A stretch of DNA of 64,000 bases. Origin: Marinoscillum pacificum (GTDB lineage: Bacteria; Bacteroidota; Bacteroidia; Cytophagales; Cyclobacteriaceae). Below the pieces are notes generated by a model, which did no database searches, was not told the origin of the DNA, and saw nothing but the letters and a program-made list of their open reading frames with translations. Below are positions 1 to 8,687 of this stretch, in pieces. The position numbers and the translations under genes are program-made. Position 1 is the stretch's first letter. Every line of letters begins with the position of its first letter. The stretch spans positions 62,001-126,000 of the forward strand of contig NZ_JAMZMJ010000007.1 in assembly GCF_024714495.1 (NCBI RefSeq), given 5' to 3'.

Positions 1-1766
1 GGTGCTTCAAACGCGTAGAAACCAACGGTGGTGGTTTCGAACAAATCAATTTGCTCTACGGAGAGAACCCCAACAAAGCAGTAAGAGCCTGGACGCAGCC
101 TTTCAACGATGTAGGCATCCAAACACACATGCTGGAGCGTGGTTTGAATGGATTGCGCATGTATCCGGTGCCTCGCGATGTGCGCAAGCTAATGTTTGCC
201 TTGAAGAAAAAGCAAGGAACGGACATTGCCCGCTCGTTTGATGGACTCAATGACATTAAAAACCTCAAACTCTCCATTGACTATGCGAAGGAGGGTGGCA
301 TGATTGCTCAAACGTGTTTGTGTATTACGCACTCGGAGCTGCATACCGTAGATTATTACCTCAAAATGGCTGAAGAGCTCATTGGCATGGGTGCCGAGGA
401 GATCTGTATCAAAGATATGGCTGGTATTGGACGCCCAGCCTCCATGGGTAAGCTAGTGGCAGGCATCAAGGCGATCAACAAAGACATTCCGGTGACTTAT
501 CACGGTCATGCTGGGCCAGGGTTCTCTGTGACATCAAGTTTGGAAGCGGCTAGAAATGGTGCTGACTTCATAGATGTGGCGATGGAGCCACTTTCATATG
601 GTACAGCGCATGCGGATTTGATCACGGTGCATGAAATGCTCAAAGATGCAGGGTTTAGCTTGCCAGACATCAATATGAAGGCCTACATGCAGGTGCGTTC
701 GCTCACTCAAGAGTTTATCGATGACTTTTTGGGCTACTACATCAGTCCTAAAAACCGGATGATGAATGCCTTATTGATCGGTCCGGGTTTACCGGGAGGT
801 ATGATGGGCTCGTTGATGGCCGATTTGGAGAACAACCTGAAGAGTCTGAACAAGTACAAAGAGAAAAACAATCAACCTCAAATCACGCAGGATGACTTGT
901 TGATTAAGCTTTTTGATGAGGTGCAGGAAATCTGGCCGAAAATGGGATATCCGCCACTGGTAACACCATATAGCCAGTATGTGAAAAATGCGGCGTTGGT
1001 GAACGTGATGCAGATGGAAAAAGGCAAGGAACGCTGGTCGTTGCTGGATGACAATACCTGGGACATGCTGCTAGGTAAGTCTGGAAATGTACCAGGTGAA
1101 GTGGCCGAGGAATTGAAGAAACTAGCTGCGGAACAAGGCCGAGAGTTCTTTACAGGTGATCCACAAGACTTGCAGCCGGATGCACTGGATGAATTCCGTG
1201 GTAAAATGAAAGAAAATGGATGGGATACTGGAGAGGATGACGAAGAGTTGTTCGAGTATGCCATGCACCCACAACAATATGAAGCTTACAAATCAGGCAA
1301 AGCTAAGGCGGACTTTGAAGCAGATATCGCTAAGCGAAAAGCTCCTGAAGTAGCAGAAACACCTATCGCTCCTGTGGCAGCTGCCCCTGCTGCTGTTGCA
1401 CAGCCAAAAGATATGGACATCACTGTCAATGGTCAGGTTTATAAAGTATCTGTGAGCTACGGTGAGTCTACAACATCTGCTAAGGAAGAGATGAAAGAAG
1501 CCACTCCACAGCCACAAGTTCATCTCAATGGATCAGCCAAATCCATTACCGCTCCACTAGAAGGGAAGATCTATCTGACGAAGGAGGCGGGTGAGAAGCC
1601 ACTGAAGATTGGCGATATGGTGAAAAAAGGAGATATCGTCTGTTACATTGAAGCCATGAAGGTGACCAATGCCGTAAAAGCCGACCAGGAAGGTACGGTA
1701 GTGGACGTGCTGGTGGCTGAGGGTGACGATGTATTTGATGATGATGTGCTATTCAAATTGAATTAA
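1..1766 (+). CDS. oadA: Biotin-dependent oxaloacetate decarboxylase alpha subunit / pyruvate carboxylase subunit B (5' partial)
   Basis: The reading frame is already open at the left edge, with the first complete codon at position 3, so the true start lies outside the window and about 587 residues are visible. The N-terminal part is a carboxyltransferase TIM-barrel domain: the segments around ICIKDMAG and TYHGHAGPG are typical of the metal-binding and active-site strands. A conserved PYC_OADA region follows, then an Ala/Pro-rich linker. The C-terminus is a biotinyl domain with YIEAMKVTN, where the Lys would carry biotin (families usually have EAMKM). The gene for the sodium-pump beta subunit begins 4 bases after the stop, which favours a membrane decarboxylase (oxaloacetate or a related acid) over a soluble pyruvate carboxylase. 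The exact substrate cannot be settled. The GC content is visibly higher than in most of the window. Confidence 0.88.
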   Translation, partial: CFKRVETNGGGFEQINLLYGENPNKAVRAWTQPFNDVGIQTHMLERGLNGLRMYPVPRDVRKLMFALKKKQGTDIARSFDGLNDIKNLKLSIDYAKEGGMIAQTCLCITHSELHTVDYYLKMAEELIGMGAEEICIKDMAGIGRPASMGKLVAGIKAINKDIPVTYHGHAGPGFSVTSSLEAARNGADFIDVAMEPLSYGTAHADLITVHEMLKDAGFSLPDINMKAYMQVRSLTQEFIDDFLGYYISPKNRMMNALLIGPGLPGGMMGSLMADLENNLKSLNKYKEKNNQPQITQDDLLIKLFDEVQEIWPKMGYPPLVTPYSQYVKNAALVNVMQMEKGKERWSLLDDNTWDMLLGKSGNVPGEVAEELKKLAAEQGREFFTGDPQDLQPDALDEFRGKMKENGWDTGEDDEELFEYAMHPQQYEAYKSGKAKADFEADIAKRKAPEVAETPIAPVAAAPAAVAQPKDMDITVNGQVYKVSVSYGESTTSAKEEMKEATPQPQVHLNGSAKSITAPLEGKIYLTKEAGEKPLKIGDMVKKGDIVCYIEAMKVTNAVKADQEGTVVDVLVAEGDDVFDDDVLFKLN

Positions 1767-1770
1767 GCTG

Positions 1771-2964
1771 ATGGATCTTTTTGAGAAACTGTACCGGATG
1801 ACAGCCATCCAGGACATCATCGATCACCCACAGATTTTGTTGATGCTCCTGATTGCTTTCTTCCTGCTTTATCTGGGAATAAAGAAACAATACGAACCGC
1901 TGTTGTTAGTGCCAATTGCCTTTGGGATGTTGATTGCCAACTTCCCTGGTGGACAAATGGGCGTGGTGAAAATAGATGAGAGCCTGACACTGTACCAGAT
2001 TGCCAAAGAGCATGGCATCATGAACTTTGTCTATTATTCACTCATCAAAACGGGATTCTTACCACCGATTATATTCCTTGGAGTTGGAGCATTGACGGAC
2101 TTTGGTCCAATGCTGAGAAACTTGCGGTTGGCCTTTTTTGGTGCAGCCGCTCAGATCGGGATTTTCACGGTGTTGATTTCGGCAGTAGCTTTTGGGTTTG
2201 ACTTGAAGGAGGCTGCTTCTCTTGGAATCATCGGTGGAGCAGATGGCCCAACGGCGATTTATACCACGATTAAGTTGGCACCACATTTACTCGGTCCAAT
2301 TGCCATTGCGGCGTATTCCTACATGGCTTTGGTTCCGGTGATCATTCCTTTGGTAGTGCGTTTTACTACCACTAAGAAAGAGTTGCTGATCAATATGAAG
2401 CAGCAAGACAAGCTGTTCCCATCCAAGCGACCAATTAAGAACCTACAGACATTAAAGATCATCTTTCCGATTGCAGTGGGAACGATTGTCGCCTTGTTGG
2501 TTCCTTCGTCTGTGCCTTTGATCGGTTTACTGATGTTTGGTAACCTGATCAAAGAGATTGGGGCTACTACGGGTAGACTGTACAAAGCAGCTTCGGATAC
2601 CATACTGAATGCCGCTACTATTTTCTTAGGTTTAGCTGTTGGTGCCACCATGACAACCAAGGCCTTTCTGAATATGGAAACTATATTGATCATCGTTGGT
2701 GGATTCATCGCGTTTGCGATATCCATTGCTGGAGGAATCATGTCGGTGAAAGTGTATAACCTCTTTGCGAAGAAGAAAATTAATCCACTCATAGGAGCCA
2801 CTGGACTTAGTGCAGTACCAATGGCATCCCGAGTGGCAAACGACATAGCTTTAAAACATGACCCCAGCAATCACTTATTGCAATATGCCATGGCCAGTAA
2901 TATCTCTGGAGTGATCGGCTCAGCCGTAGCTGCTGGAGTTTTGATTAGCTTTTTGGCTGGGTAA
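1771..2964 (+). CDS. oadB: Sodium-pumping decarboxylase beta subunit (OadB family)
   Basis: This 397-residue polytopic membrane protein matches the beta subunit of oxaloacetate, methylmalonyl-CoA or glutaconyl-CoA decarboxylases. That subunit decarboxylates carboxybiotin and couples the reaction to Na+ export. The diagnostic segment GIIGGADGPTAIY is present; the Asp in this motif is the essential one in the family. A second conserved stretch, GLSAVPMASRVAN, lies near the C-terminus. About ten hydrophobic segments alternate with short loops. It starts 4 bases after the alpha subunit and is surely cotranscribed with it. No gamma subunit is seen downstream, so it may lie upstream of the window. 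The length is normal for the family. Confidence 0.92.
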   Translation: MDLFEKLYRMTAIQDIIDHPQILLMLLIAFFLLYLGIKKQYEPLLLVPIAFGMLIANFPGGQMGVVKIDESLTLYQIAKEHGIMNFVYYSLIKTGFLPPIIFLGVGALTDFGPMLRNLRLAFFGAAAQIGIFTVLISAVAFGFDLKEAASLGIIGGADGPTAIYTTIKLAPHLLGPIAIAAYSYMALVPVIIPLVVRFTTTKKELLINMKQQDKLFPSKRPIKNLQTLKIIFPIAVGTIVALLVPSSVPLIGLLMFGNLIKEIGATTGRLYKAASDTILNAATIFLGLAVGATMTTKAFLNMETILIIVGGFIAFAISIAGGIMSVKVYNLFAKKKINPLIGATGLSAVPMASRVANDIALKHDPSNHLLQYAMASNISGVIGSAVAAGVLISFLAG

Positions 2965-3004
2965 ATGCGTTTTTAATAGTCAGGCTAAAAGCCTTCAGAT
3001 ACTT

Positions 3005-3027
3005 GTCCCTCGGCACAGCCGAGGGAC
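3005..3027. other. Perfect 10-bp hairpin between convergent genes
   Basis: GTCCCTCGGC and GCCGAGGGAC form an uninterrupted 10-bp stem with loop ACA. It lies between the convergent oadB (+) and the BlaR1-type gene (-). The stem is much more GC-rich than the flanks. No T-run follows on either strand, so it is not a textbook intrinsic terminator. It may act as a bidirectional transcript end or mRNA stabiliser, or be one copy of a dispersed palindromic repeat. Confidence 0.6.
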
Positions 3028-3067
3028 TGGTTAAGTCGAATCGATTTTATCTAGTCAAACATTCTGA

Positions 3068-4855
3068 TTAATAAAATTCATAATTGTAATGAATAGAGTA
3101 TTCCGCATCGCCATAGACATTAAATATCTCCGTACGTTCTTTCAAGCCACTGTCTGTGTAATAGTACTTTCTAGTGTTGTAAACTTTCCCATTTAGAGCA
3201 TAAGTAGAGGCAACTAAACGTGAACCTTCATATTCAAATTCGTAGCTTACCTTTTTATCAGAGACTTTGGTAAGAAGATTCCCGGTGTATTCGAAGTTAA
3301 ATAGTTGGTCGTTGTAGATTTCTTGCTTATATCCTTTGACTTCTGGTTTTCCATTGACCTTTTCTATAATTGGTCGATCCATTTCTACAAACCTTCGGTA
3401 ATCGGTTAGTTGATTGCCGTCATAATCAAACTCCTCATAAAATGAATTGTCACTGGTAATATAGGGTTTTGGTGTTTTGTTTTCTTCTGAGACTATTTTG
3501 GATGGTAATCTCTGATCTTTCCATGTCACTGTAGTTGAAAAACCTTCATCTTCAACACTTTTAAATGTCGGGTGATTTTTCTCTACTACTTCCGCATATT
3601 TTGCTGGCCAGTCATTTCCATATAAGAAGTTATACTCAGCAATGCTTAGGCTAAGTCCATCAAGTACTACAGGAACTGCATTGGCATCTGTTTGCCCCCA
3701 AAAGCTGACTTTAACAGGTTGTTCTAAATTGTAAGGATAGGTCATGTGCTGAATCACTTCATCCAAAGATCCATCAGGTAAGAAGTTAGCAACCGCCACA
3801 GTCTTCATGTCTTTGATTTCGGTATCGTTTTGATGACTCACAAATGTTGTGGTTATTGACTTGATAGGTTGTCCAGTGTAAGGAACAGCACTTATGCTAT
3901 TAGAGCCCTCCACATCGCAACTTGCCACCCACACAGCCAACATGATAAATGGAATCATGTAAATCAATGATCTCAGGCGCTGCTGCACGGGATTTTGCAT
4001 TTGGAGAATACGTTTCTTGGTGTTATGATAGCTGAAGTTGTTAAGTACGGACATTCCATGAGATAAATGCCGTGTAGAAAGTGCGACTAGCAAATTCGCA
4101 TAGTTTTTCATTCCTATTGAGGACGTGATATCCTGGTCTACTTCATATTCATTGTTGATCTTAATCTGATTTTTGATGATCCAGAAGATGGGGTTGTACC
4201 AAAACAATGCTGTAATCACTTCAGACAATAAGATGTCAATGCTGTGCATTTTGCGAACATGTGCTTGCTCATGTGCCAGCACAGAATCATATTCAGCTGA
4301 TCCATCAAGGCTTTTAGATATCAAGATGAAGTTAAGAAATGAAGCTCCTGTGAATCCCGGTTTGTCAATGAAGTATACTTGATGCTCATCATTCCAGATG
4401 GCAGATTTTACCAGTGATCTCAGCGAAAGCAATGAGATAATTAGTTTGCTCACTAGTATTAGTGTAACGATCAAATAAATGATCAACCCAAAATTGACCT
4501 GGTTTGAAGAGTCAGAAGATATGACCTCTTGAGTTGGCTCATTCATGGGTTTAGAAGTAGCATTCAGAGTTGCTTTATCATTGTCAACAGGAGTTGTAGG
4601 TTCTGCAGCAACTTTTGGTTCAATTGCTTCTGGTCTATTATTAAATAGTTTAGAGACCTTCGAAGAAGTAGGTATCCAGGTAGATGAATGCACTGTATAG
4701 TTGCCAATGCTGGCTAGTATTGGTGCTATCAGGCAGGCTAGAAGAACAAATCTTCTCACTTTCGGCTGCAAGTGCTGTCTAATAAGGAGGAATCCCAGGA
4801 AGAGTGTGCCGGATGATAATCCAACTTCGAGTAAATAGGCTGTGAGTTTATCCAT
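3068..4855 (-). CDS. BlaR1/MecR1-type M56 membrane metallopeptidase
   Basis: This 595-residue membrane protein has hydrophobic segments near residues 5-25, 37-55 and 122-145, and another near 300-315. The zinc peptidase motif HEQAH is at residues 195-199, with the downstream acidic ligand region YEVDQD about 40 residues later, which identifies the M56 (BlaR1) family. Family members cleave or trigger cleavage of a partner BlaI-type repressor, and the upstream gene encodes one, overlapping by 8 bases. The extracytoplasmic C-terminal part (about 280 residues) does not look like the penicillin-binding sensor of true BlaR1. It ends in YD-like strands such as YEFEYEGSRL. The signal is therefore unknown and a beta-lactam resistance role should not be assumed. 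Confidence 0.88.
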   Translation of the reverse strand: MDKLTAYLLEVGLSSGTLFLGFLLIRQHLQPKVRRFVLLACLIAPILASIGNYTVHSSTWIPTSSKVSKLFNNRPEAIEPKVAAEPTTPVDNDKATLNATSKPMNEPTQEVISSDSSNQVNFGLIIYLIVTLILVSKLIISLLSLRSLVKSAIWNDEHQVYFIDKPGFTGASFLNFILISKSLDGSAEYDSVLAHEQAHVRKMHSIDILLSEVITALFWYNPIFWIIKNQIKINNEYEVDQDITSSIGMKNYANLLVALSTRHLSHGMSVLNNFSYHNTKKRILQMQNPVQQRLRSLIYMIPFIMLAVWVASCDVEGSNSISAVPYTGQPIKSITTTFVSHQNDTEIKDMKTVAVANFLPDGSLDEVIQHMTYPYNLEQPVKVSFWGQTDANAVPVVLDGLSLSIAEYNFLYGNDWPAKYAEVVEKNHPTFKSVEDEGFSTTVTWKDQRLPSKIVSEENKTPKPYITSDNSFYEEFDYDGNQLTDYRRFVEMDRPIIEKVNGKPEVKGYKQEIYNDQLFNFEYTGNLLTKVSDKKVSYEFEYEGSRLVASTYALNGKVYNTRKYYYTDSGLKERTEIFNVYGDAEYSIHYNYEFY

Positions 4856-5213
4856 TGTCTTTATCGTTAATCATTGCTTTTAGTTCTTTAATCTCCTCTT
4901 TGCTGAGTTCGTCACTCTTGATCATGTAAGACATGACCTGAGAGAAGGAACCATCAAAGTATTCTTTGATCATGCTGGTCATTAGGAATTTGCTGTACTC
5001 GAGTCGAGTAACTGTAGGAAAGTATTCATGAGTCTTTCCATAGGCTTTATGGCCGATCATTCCCTTGGTCTCAAGAATTCTAATAATGGAAGACACGGTG
5101 TTGTAGGGAGGCTTTGGTTCAGGTAACTCTCTTATCACATCCTTGACAAATGCTTTTTTGAGTTTCCAGAGCTGCTGCATAATTGGCTCTTCGGCTTTGG
5201 TGAGTTTTTCCAT
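4848..5213 (-). CDS. BlaI/MecI/CopY-family transcriptional repressor
   Basis: This 121-residue protein has the family layout. An N-terminal winged helix starts with LTKAEEPIMQQLWKL and contains the recognition-helix region PYNTVSSIIRILETKG. A dimerisation helix region follows, ending in SKEEIKELKAMI. Family members repress their own operon and are inactivated by proteolysis when the M56 partner is activated. The gene overlaps the peptidase gene by 8 bases in the same operon. Two adjacent inverted repeats just upstream of its start (5223-5262) are natural candidates for its operator. Regulon genes elsewhere cannot be seen from this window. Confidence 0.92.
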   Translation of the reverse strand: MEKLTKAEEPIMQQLWKLKKAFVKDVIRELPEPKPPYNTVSSIIRILETKGMIGHKAYGKTHEYFPTVTRLEYSKFLMTSMIKEYFDGSFSQVMSYMIKSDELSKEEIKELKAMINDKDNG

Positions 5214-5222
5214 AGCCTAAAT

Positions 5223-5262
5223 GTATAACGGATAAATCAGTTATACAACTAACAAATTAGTT
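5223..5262 (-). promoter_or_regulatory. Candidate BlaI-type operator: two adjacent inverted repeats
   Basis: Upstream of the repressor gene, GTATAAC (5223-5229) and GTTATAC (5240-5246) form a perfect 7-bp inverted repeat with a 10-base spacer. Directly adjoining it, AACTAA (5247-5252) and TTAGTT (5257-5262) form a 6-bp inverted repeat with a 4-base spacer. The block lies between the repressor start (5213) and the stop of the next minus-strand gene (5278). BlaI-family operators are dyads of this general kind, but binding here is inferred only from position and symmetry. Confidence 0.5.
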
Positions 5263-5277
5263 AACTTTCTTTTTACC

Positions 5278-6495
5278 TTAGAATGAGCCTCTTAGACCAA
5301 AAGAGATGTTGGTTGTTTGTGGATGAATCGTAACACTGTTGAATTCGAAATTGTAATTTTCAACTCGGTAACCATCAATATTTATAGGTGTAAACCATGA
5401 ATGTTGAAGTGATAATCTGAATGAGAAATTTTTGGTCATATAGTGATCAATAGATCCAATTAATCCAAGGCCAACGGAATTAGATTTCTGTGTATTAGTA
5501 GATTCTTCATACACTTCACTCTCATAAACCGAAAATTTGCTTTCCAATTTATTTGGCATCAATGAGAGATTGGCTCCTACATTAAACTGAAAACTATCAC
5601 TTATTCCTTGCTGGAAACTACTGAATTTGCGAAGCACTTGAATACTATGAACAAAATAGCCAAGATCATATTCCGCGTTGACGTATTGCTCTGGTTGTAA
5701 TTCGTAATATCCATATTCATAGCTTCTAACCGGCGATTGGAAAAGATAACCGACTTCCCAATCCAAATGAGGGCAATAGGCAAACCCAATCTGACCTTGA
5801 AGTCGTTCAGAATCATCATAAAAATCATTGCCATTCGGAAGATGCTTCTGTATAGCTGAGTGTATGTTACTCCATGTGGTTCCGAATTGAAGTGCACTGA
5901 TATGATAGACCGGACTGTAACCTAGCTGTAGCTGTTTTGGGTTAATTTCCTCTGAAAAAGTAAGTTCATTAATTTGTGTAATGCCTGTAGGAGTTCTTAT
6001 AAACTCATTCTGATTTCTAAAAAACTTGCTCAATCTGGATTGCCATAGTTGCGAAATGTCCTGCTGGTGGGACAAATCCAATTTTATTTTAGGAGTCGTG
6101 CTCACCAATCCTGAAATAAGACTGGCCGGCGCTACAATAAATATATTGCCTAAAAAAACATAAAAGACAGGCCCTAAGAAATCGTCAGTTTGAAGTGCAG
6201 TAACTAATACTGCTGTTTCACTCAAGGCAAATGCTTTGAAGAAGCTATCACGGAATGTGCCTTTTTGGAGAATGGCGATACGATCGACAATGGGAATGGC
6301 TATTGCTGTGTCTTTTTGATAGTCAATTGAAAACAAATAAAGAGAATCTGTAGTAGCCCCAGATAAGTAACCACTTATATCACCTTCTTTAGTCTTTATA
6401 AGCGTTTTAAGTACTTTTCTGTCGGACCTGAATTGTCCAAATGAATACTGATGCATCAGCAATACAAAGCCTAGGGCAATAAATAGTGTTTTCAT
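5278..6495 (-). CDS. Outer-membrane-like protein of unknown function
   Basis: The 405-residue product starts with a signal peptide (MKTLFIALGFVLLMHQYSFG, cut near QF). A short N-terminal region, DISGYLSGATTDSLYLF, resembles small beta modules found in Bacteroidota envelope proteins. One hydrophobic stretch lies around residues 100-130. The C-terminal half has alternating aromatic strands and ends in SFGLRGSF, with a final Phe as in many outer-membrane beta-barrels. I do not recognise a specific family. It lies 64 bases upstream of the repressor gene on the same strand, so it could be cotranscribed with the repressor/peptidase pair, although the operator-like repeats sit between them. Confidence 0.75.
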   Translation of the reverse strand: MKTLFIALGFVLLMHQYSFGQFRSDRKVLKTLIKTKEGDISGYLSGATTDSLYLFSIDYQKDTAIAIPIVDRIAILQKGTFRDSFFKAFALSETAVLVTALQTDDFLGPVFYVFLGNIFIVAPASLISGLVSTTPKIKLDLSHQQDISQLWQSRLSKFFRNQNEFIRTPTGITQINELTFSEEINPKQLQLGYSPVYHISALQFGTTWSNIHSAIQKHLPNGNDFYDDSERLQGQIGFAYCPHLDWEVGYLFQSPVRSYEYGYYELQPEQYVNAEYDLGYFVHSIQVLRKFSSFQQGISDSFQFNVGANLSLMPNKLESKFSVYESEVYEESTNTQKSNSVGLGLIGSIDHYMTKNFSFRLSLQHSWFTPINIDGYRVENYNFEFNSVTIHPQTTNISFGLRGSF

Positions 6496-6661
6496 TGGAG
6501 TGAATGGAGTTTGGATAGTAATATGAAATTACGAAATACGCCAAACAACTGATGAGTTGCTTGCTATAATTTAAGTGTTAGCTAAAGTTCAGAATCTGAG
6601 TGCTTTTCAAACAAATAGCACGGCAAACATCTTTTATAGAAGTCACTACATTTTTTAAACT

Positions 6662-7315
6662 ATGGAAAAAGTCATCGCTATTGTGGGCATGGGAGGAGGC
6701 ATTAGCTATGCTGTTGCTCTGCGTTTTGGGAGAGCTGGATACAAGATCGGAATGATTGCCAGAAACGAGGAAAAGCTTAAAGTCTTCAAAGAGATGCTGT
6801 TTAAAGACGGTATTCCCAGTGAATACTACACAGCAGATGTGTCTGTTCAGAGTCAGCTGACCAATGCATTTCGTGATTTGAAATCAGATATGGGTGATCC
6901 CGAAGTGCTTCACTACAATGCGGCGAAGATCAAAAACAAACATATATTGAAAGAAAGCATTGCTTCTATAGCGGCAGACATCAAGGTGAACGTAGGTGGA
7001 GCATTGCACTCCGTGAAGCAAGTGGTTCGGCCAATGAAGAAAGCCAACAAAGGCACTATTTTGATAACAGGAGGAGGGCTGTCCCAAGACCCTCATCCAA
7101 ATTATGGTTCCTTATCTATAGGCAAAGCAGCGGTGCTTAATCTGGCTCAGCAGCTTGGCAAGGAGCTAGCGGACACCAATATTAAAGTAGGTACCGTGGT
7201 AGTCAATGGATACGTACAGGCCAAAGACTTGAAATACAACCCTACCATGATTGCTGACGAATTTTGGAAGATTCATACGGATCCTTACAAAGATTTTAGC
7301 TTGGTGGAGTATTAG
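6662..7315 (+). CDS. Atypical short-chain dehydrogenase/reductase (SDR) family protein
   Basis: This 217-residue Rossmann protein has a cofactor-binding turn VGMGGGISYAVA at residues 8-19, a variant of the usual GxxxGIG with Ser for the last Gly. An HYNAAKI segment stands in place of the usual NNAG. The active-site region reads NYGSLSIGKAA. If K155 is the catalytic Lys, the Tyr position (151) is Leu and the Ser position (138) is Gly, so the standard proton relay is missing. It is also shorter than the usual 240-260 residues. It stands alone between a divergent gene and the convergent metK, and shares a bidirectional terminator with metK. It may bind a dinucleotide without classical dehydrogenase activity. 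Confidence 0.8.
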   Translation: MEKVIAIVGMGGGISYAVALRFGRAGYKIGMIARNEEKLKVFKEMLFKDGIPSEYYTADVSVQSQLTNAFRDLKSDMGDPEVLHYNAAKIKNKHILKESIASIAADIKVNVGGALHSVKQVVRPMKKANKGTILITGGGLSQDPHPNYGSLSIGKAAVLNLAQQLGKELADTNIKVGTVVVNGYVQAKDLKYNPTMIADEFWKIHTDPYKDFSLVEY

Positions 7316-7324
7316 GGGAAATAC

Positions 7325-7353
7325 AAAAAAAGCGACTCGTTAAAGTCGCTTTT
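7325..7353. terminator. Bidirectional intrinsic terminator (SDR / metK)
   Basis: GCGACT (7332-7337) and AGTCGC (7344-7349) pair around the loop CGTTAA. A run of seven A (7325-7331) precedes the stem and four T (7350-7353) follow it, so the A/T tracts extend the stem and give a T-run on either strand. It sits between the stops of the convergent SDR (+) and metK (-) genes. Confidence 0.85.
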
Positions 7354-7376
7354 CATATTTTTAGAAGTTCAGAAAT

Positions 7377-8630
7377 CTACAGTCCGAAAGCTGCTTTTAC
7401 TTGATCTACATAGTCCAGCTTTTCCCAGGTAAATGTCTCGAAAGTCATTTCTTTCGTTTCCCCTTCACCATTGGTGAATGATCTTGTTACCGTTTCTGGA
7501 GTTCTACCCATGTGACCATATGCAGCAGCATCCAGGTACATTGGGTTTCTAAGTTTCAATCTTGTTTCGATACCATAAGGAGTCATGTCAAAGATCTCTT
7601 GTACTTTCTTAGCGATCTCACCATTGGTCATATCCACATTCGCAGTGCCGTAAGTGTCTATGAAAATACCCATTGGTTCTACCACACCAATGGCGTAAGA
7701 AACCTGCACTAACACTTCTTTACAAAGTCCAGCAGCTACTAAGTTTTTAGCAATGTGACGTGTAGCGTAAGCCGCAGATCTGTCCACTTTAGATGGATCT
7801 TTACCAGAGAAAGCTCCACCACCGTGAGCACCCTTACCTCCGTAAGTATCCACAATAATTTTTCTACCGGTCAATCCAGCATCTCCGTGAGGTCCACCAA
7901 TAACAAACTTACCTGTTGGGTTGATGTGGTATTTAATATCGTCGTTGAAAAGCTTCTGAATATCTTCTCCCAGCTGAGCCTTTACTCTTGGGATTAGAAT
8001 ATTGATTATGTCAGACTTGATTTTAGCCAACATTGTAGCTTCTTCATCAAAATCATCGTGCTGGGTAGAAACAACAATCGCATCAATTCTGATTGGCTGA
8101 TTGTCGTCAGAGTATTCAATAGTAACCTGAGCTTTTGCATCAGGTCTTAAGTATTCTATCTCTTTACCTTCTCTTCTTAAAGCAGCGAGTTCTAACAATA
8201 TTCTATGCGAAATGTCTAGAGCCAAAGGCATGTAGTTAGCTGTCTCATCTGTAGCATAACCAAACATCATACCTTGATCACCAGCGCCTTGAAGTTTAGG
8301 ATCTACTTTATCTACACCCTGATTGATGTCAGGAGATTGCTCATGAATAGATGAAAGAATGCCACAAGAGTTAGCCTCAAACATGTATTCAGACTTAGTG
8401 TAACCAATTTTCTTGATCACATCACGTGCTAGCTGCTGTACATCTAAGTATGTTTTGGATTTTACTTCACCTGCAAGTACCACCTGACCAGTTGTTACAA
8501 GAGTCTCACACGCTACCTTAGACTGAGGGTCAAATGCCAGGAAGTGATCTACCAATGCATCTGATATCTGATCCGCAATTTTATCTGGGTGTCCTTCTGA
8601 GACTGATTCTGAAGTAAATAGATATGACAT
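7377..8630 (-). CDS. metK: S-adenosylmethionine synthetase
   Basis: The 417-residue enzyme makes SAM from methionine and ATP. The N-terminus reads [19 protein letters not shown], the family signature with the ATP-contacting His in [17 protein letters not shown] and [16 protein letters not shown], the two classic MetK motifs, are also present. The length is slightly above that of E. coli MetK (384), as is usual in Bacteroidota. It is transcribed toward the bidirectional terminator at 7325-7353. A perfect TAAATTTG element lies 22 bases upstream of the ATG. A SAM-dependent methyltransferase gene lies directly upstream on the same strand. Confidence 0.98.
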   Translation of the reverse strand: MSYLFTSESVSEGHPDKIADQISDALVDHFLAFDPQSKVACETLVTTGQVVLAGEVKSKTYLDVQQLARDVIKKIGYTKSEYMFEANSCGILSSIHEQSPDINQGVDKVDPKLQGAGDQGMMFGYATDETANYMPLALDISHRILLELAALRREGKEIEYLRPDAKAQVTIEYSDDNQPIRIDAIVVSTQHDDFDEEATMLAKIKSDIINILIPRVKAQLGEDIQKLFNDDIKYHINPTGKFVIGGPHGDAGLTGRKIIVDTYGGKGAHGGGAFSGKDPSKVDRSAAYATRHIAKNLVAAGLCKEVLVQVSYAIGVVEPMGIFIDTYGTANVDMTNGEIAKKVQEIFDMTPYGIETRLKLRNPMYLDAAAYGHMGRTPETVTRSFTNGEGETKEMTFETFTWEKLDYVDQVKAAFGL

Positions 8631-8652
8631 ACTTTATAGTTATTTAGGGCTG

Positions 8653-8660
8653 CAAATTTA
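8653..8660 (-). promoter_or_regulatory. Putative metK promoter -7 element
   Basis: On the minus strand this reads TAAATTTG, an exact match to the Bacteroidota -7 consensus TAnnTTTG. It lies 22 bases before the metK ATG in the 57-base gap after the upstream gene. No convincing TTG was found at the -33 distance. Confidence 0.5.
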
Positions 8661-8687
8661 TGATTTTCGGTGAATTCTGTACACTTT

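Noticed and set aside
2319-2870. A 183-codon open frame on the minus strand opposite oadB
   Set aside because: It lies fully inside a certain membrane-protein gene, and its composition is the expected reverse-complement image; no independent start context.
3068-5213. Beta-lactam resistance (blaR1-blaI) call
   Set aside because: No beta-lactamase gene is adjacent and the sensor domain lacks transpeptidase motifs; only the M56 peptidase and repressor families are supported.
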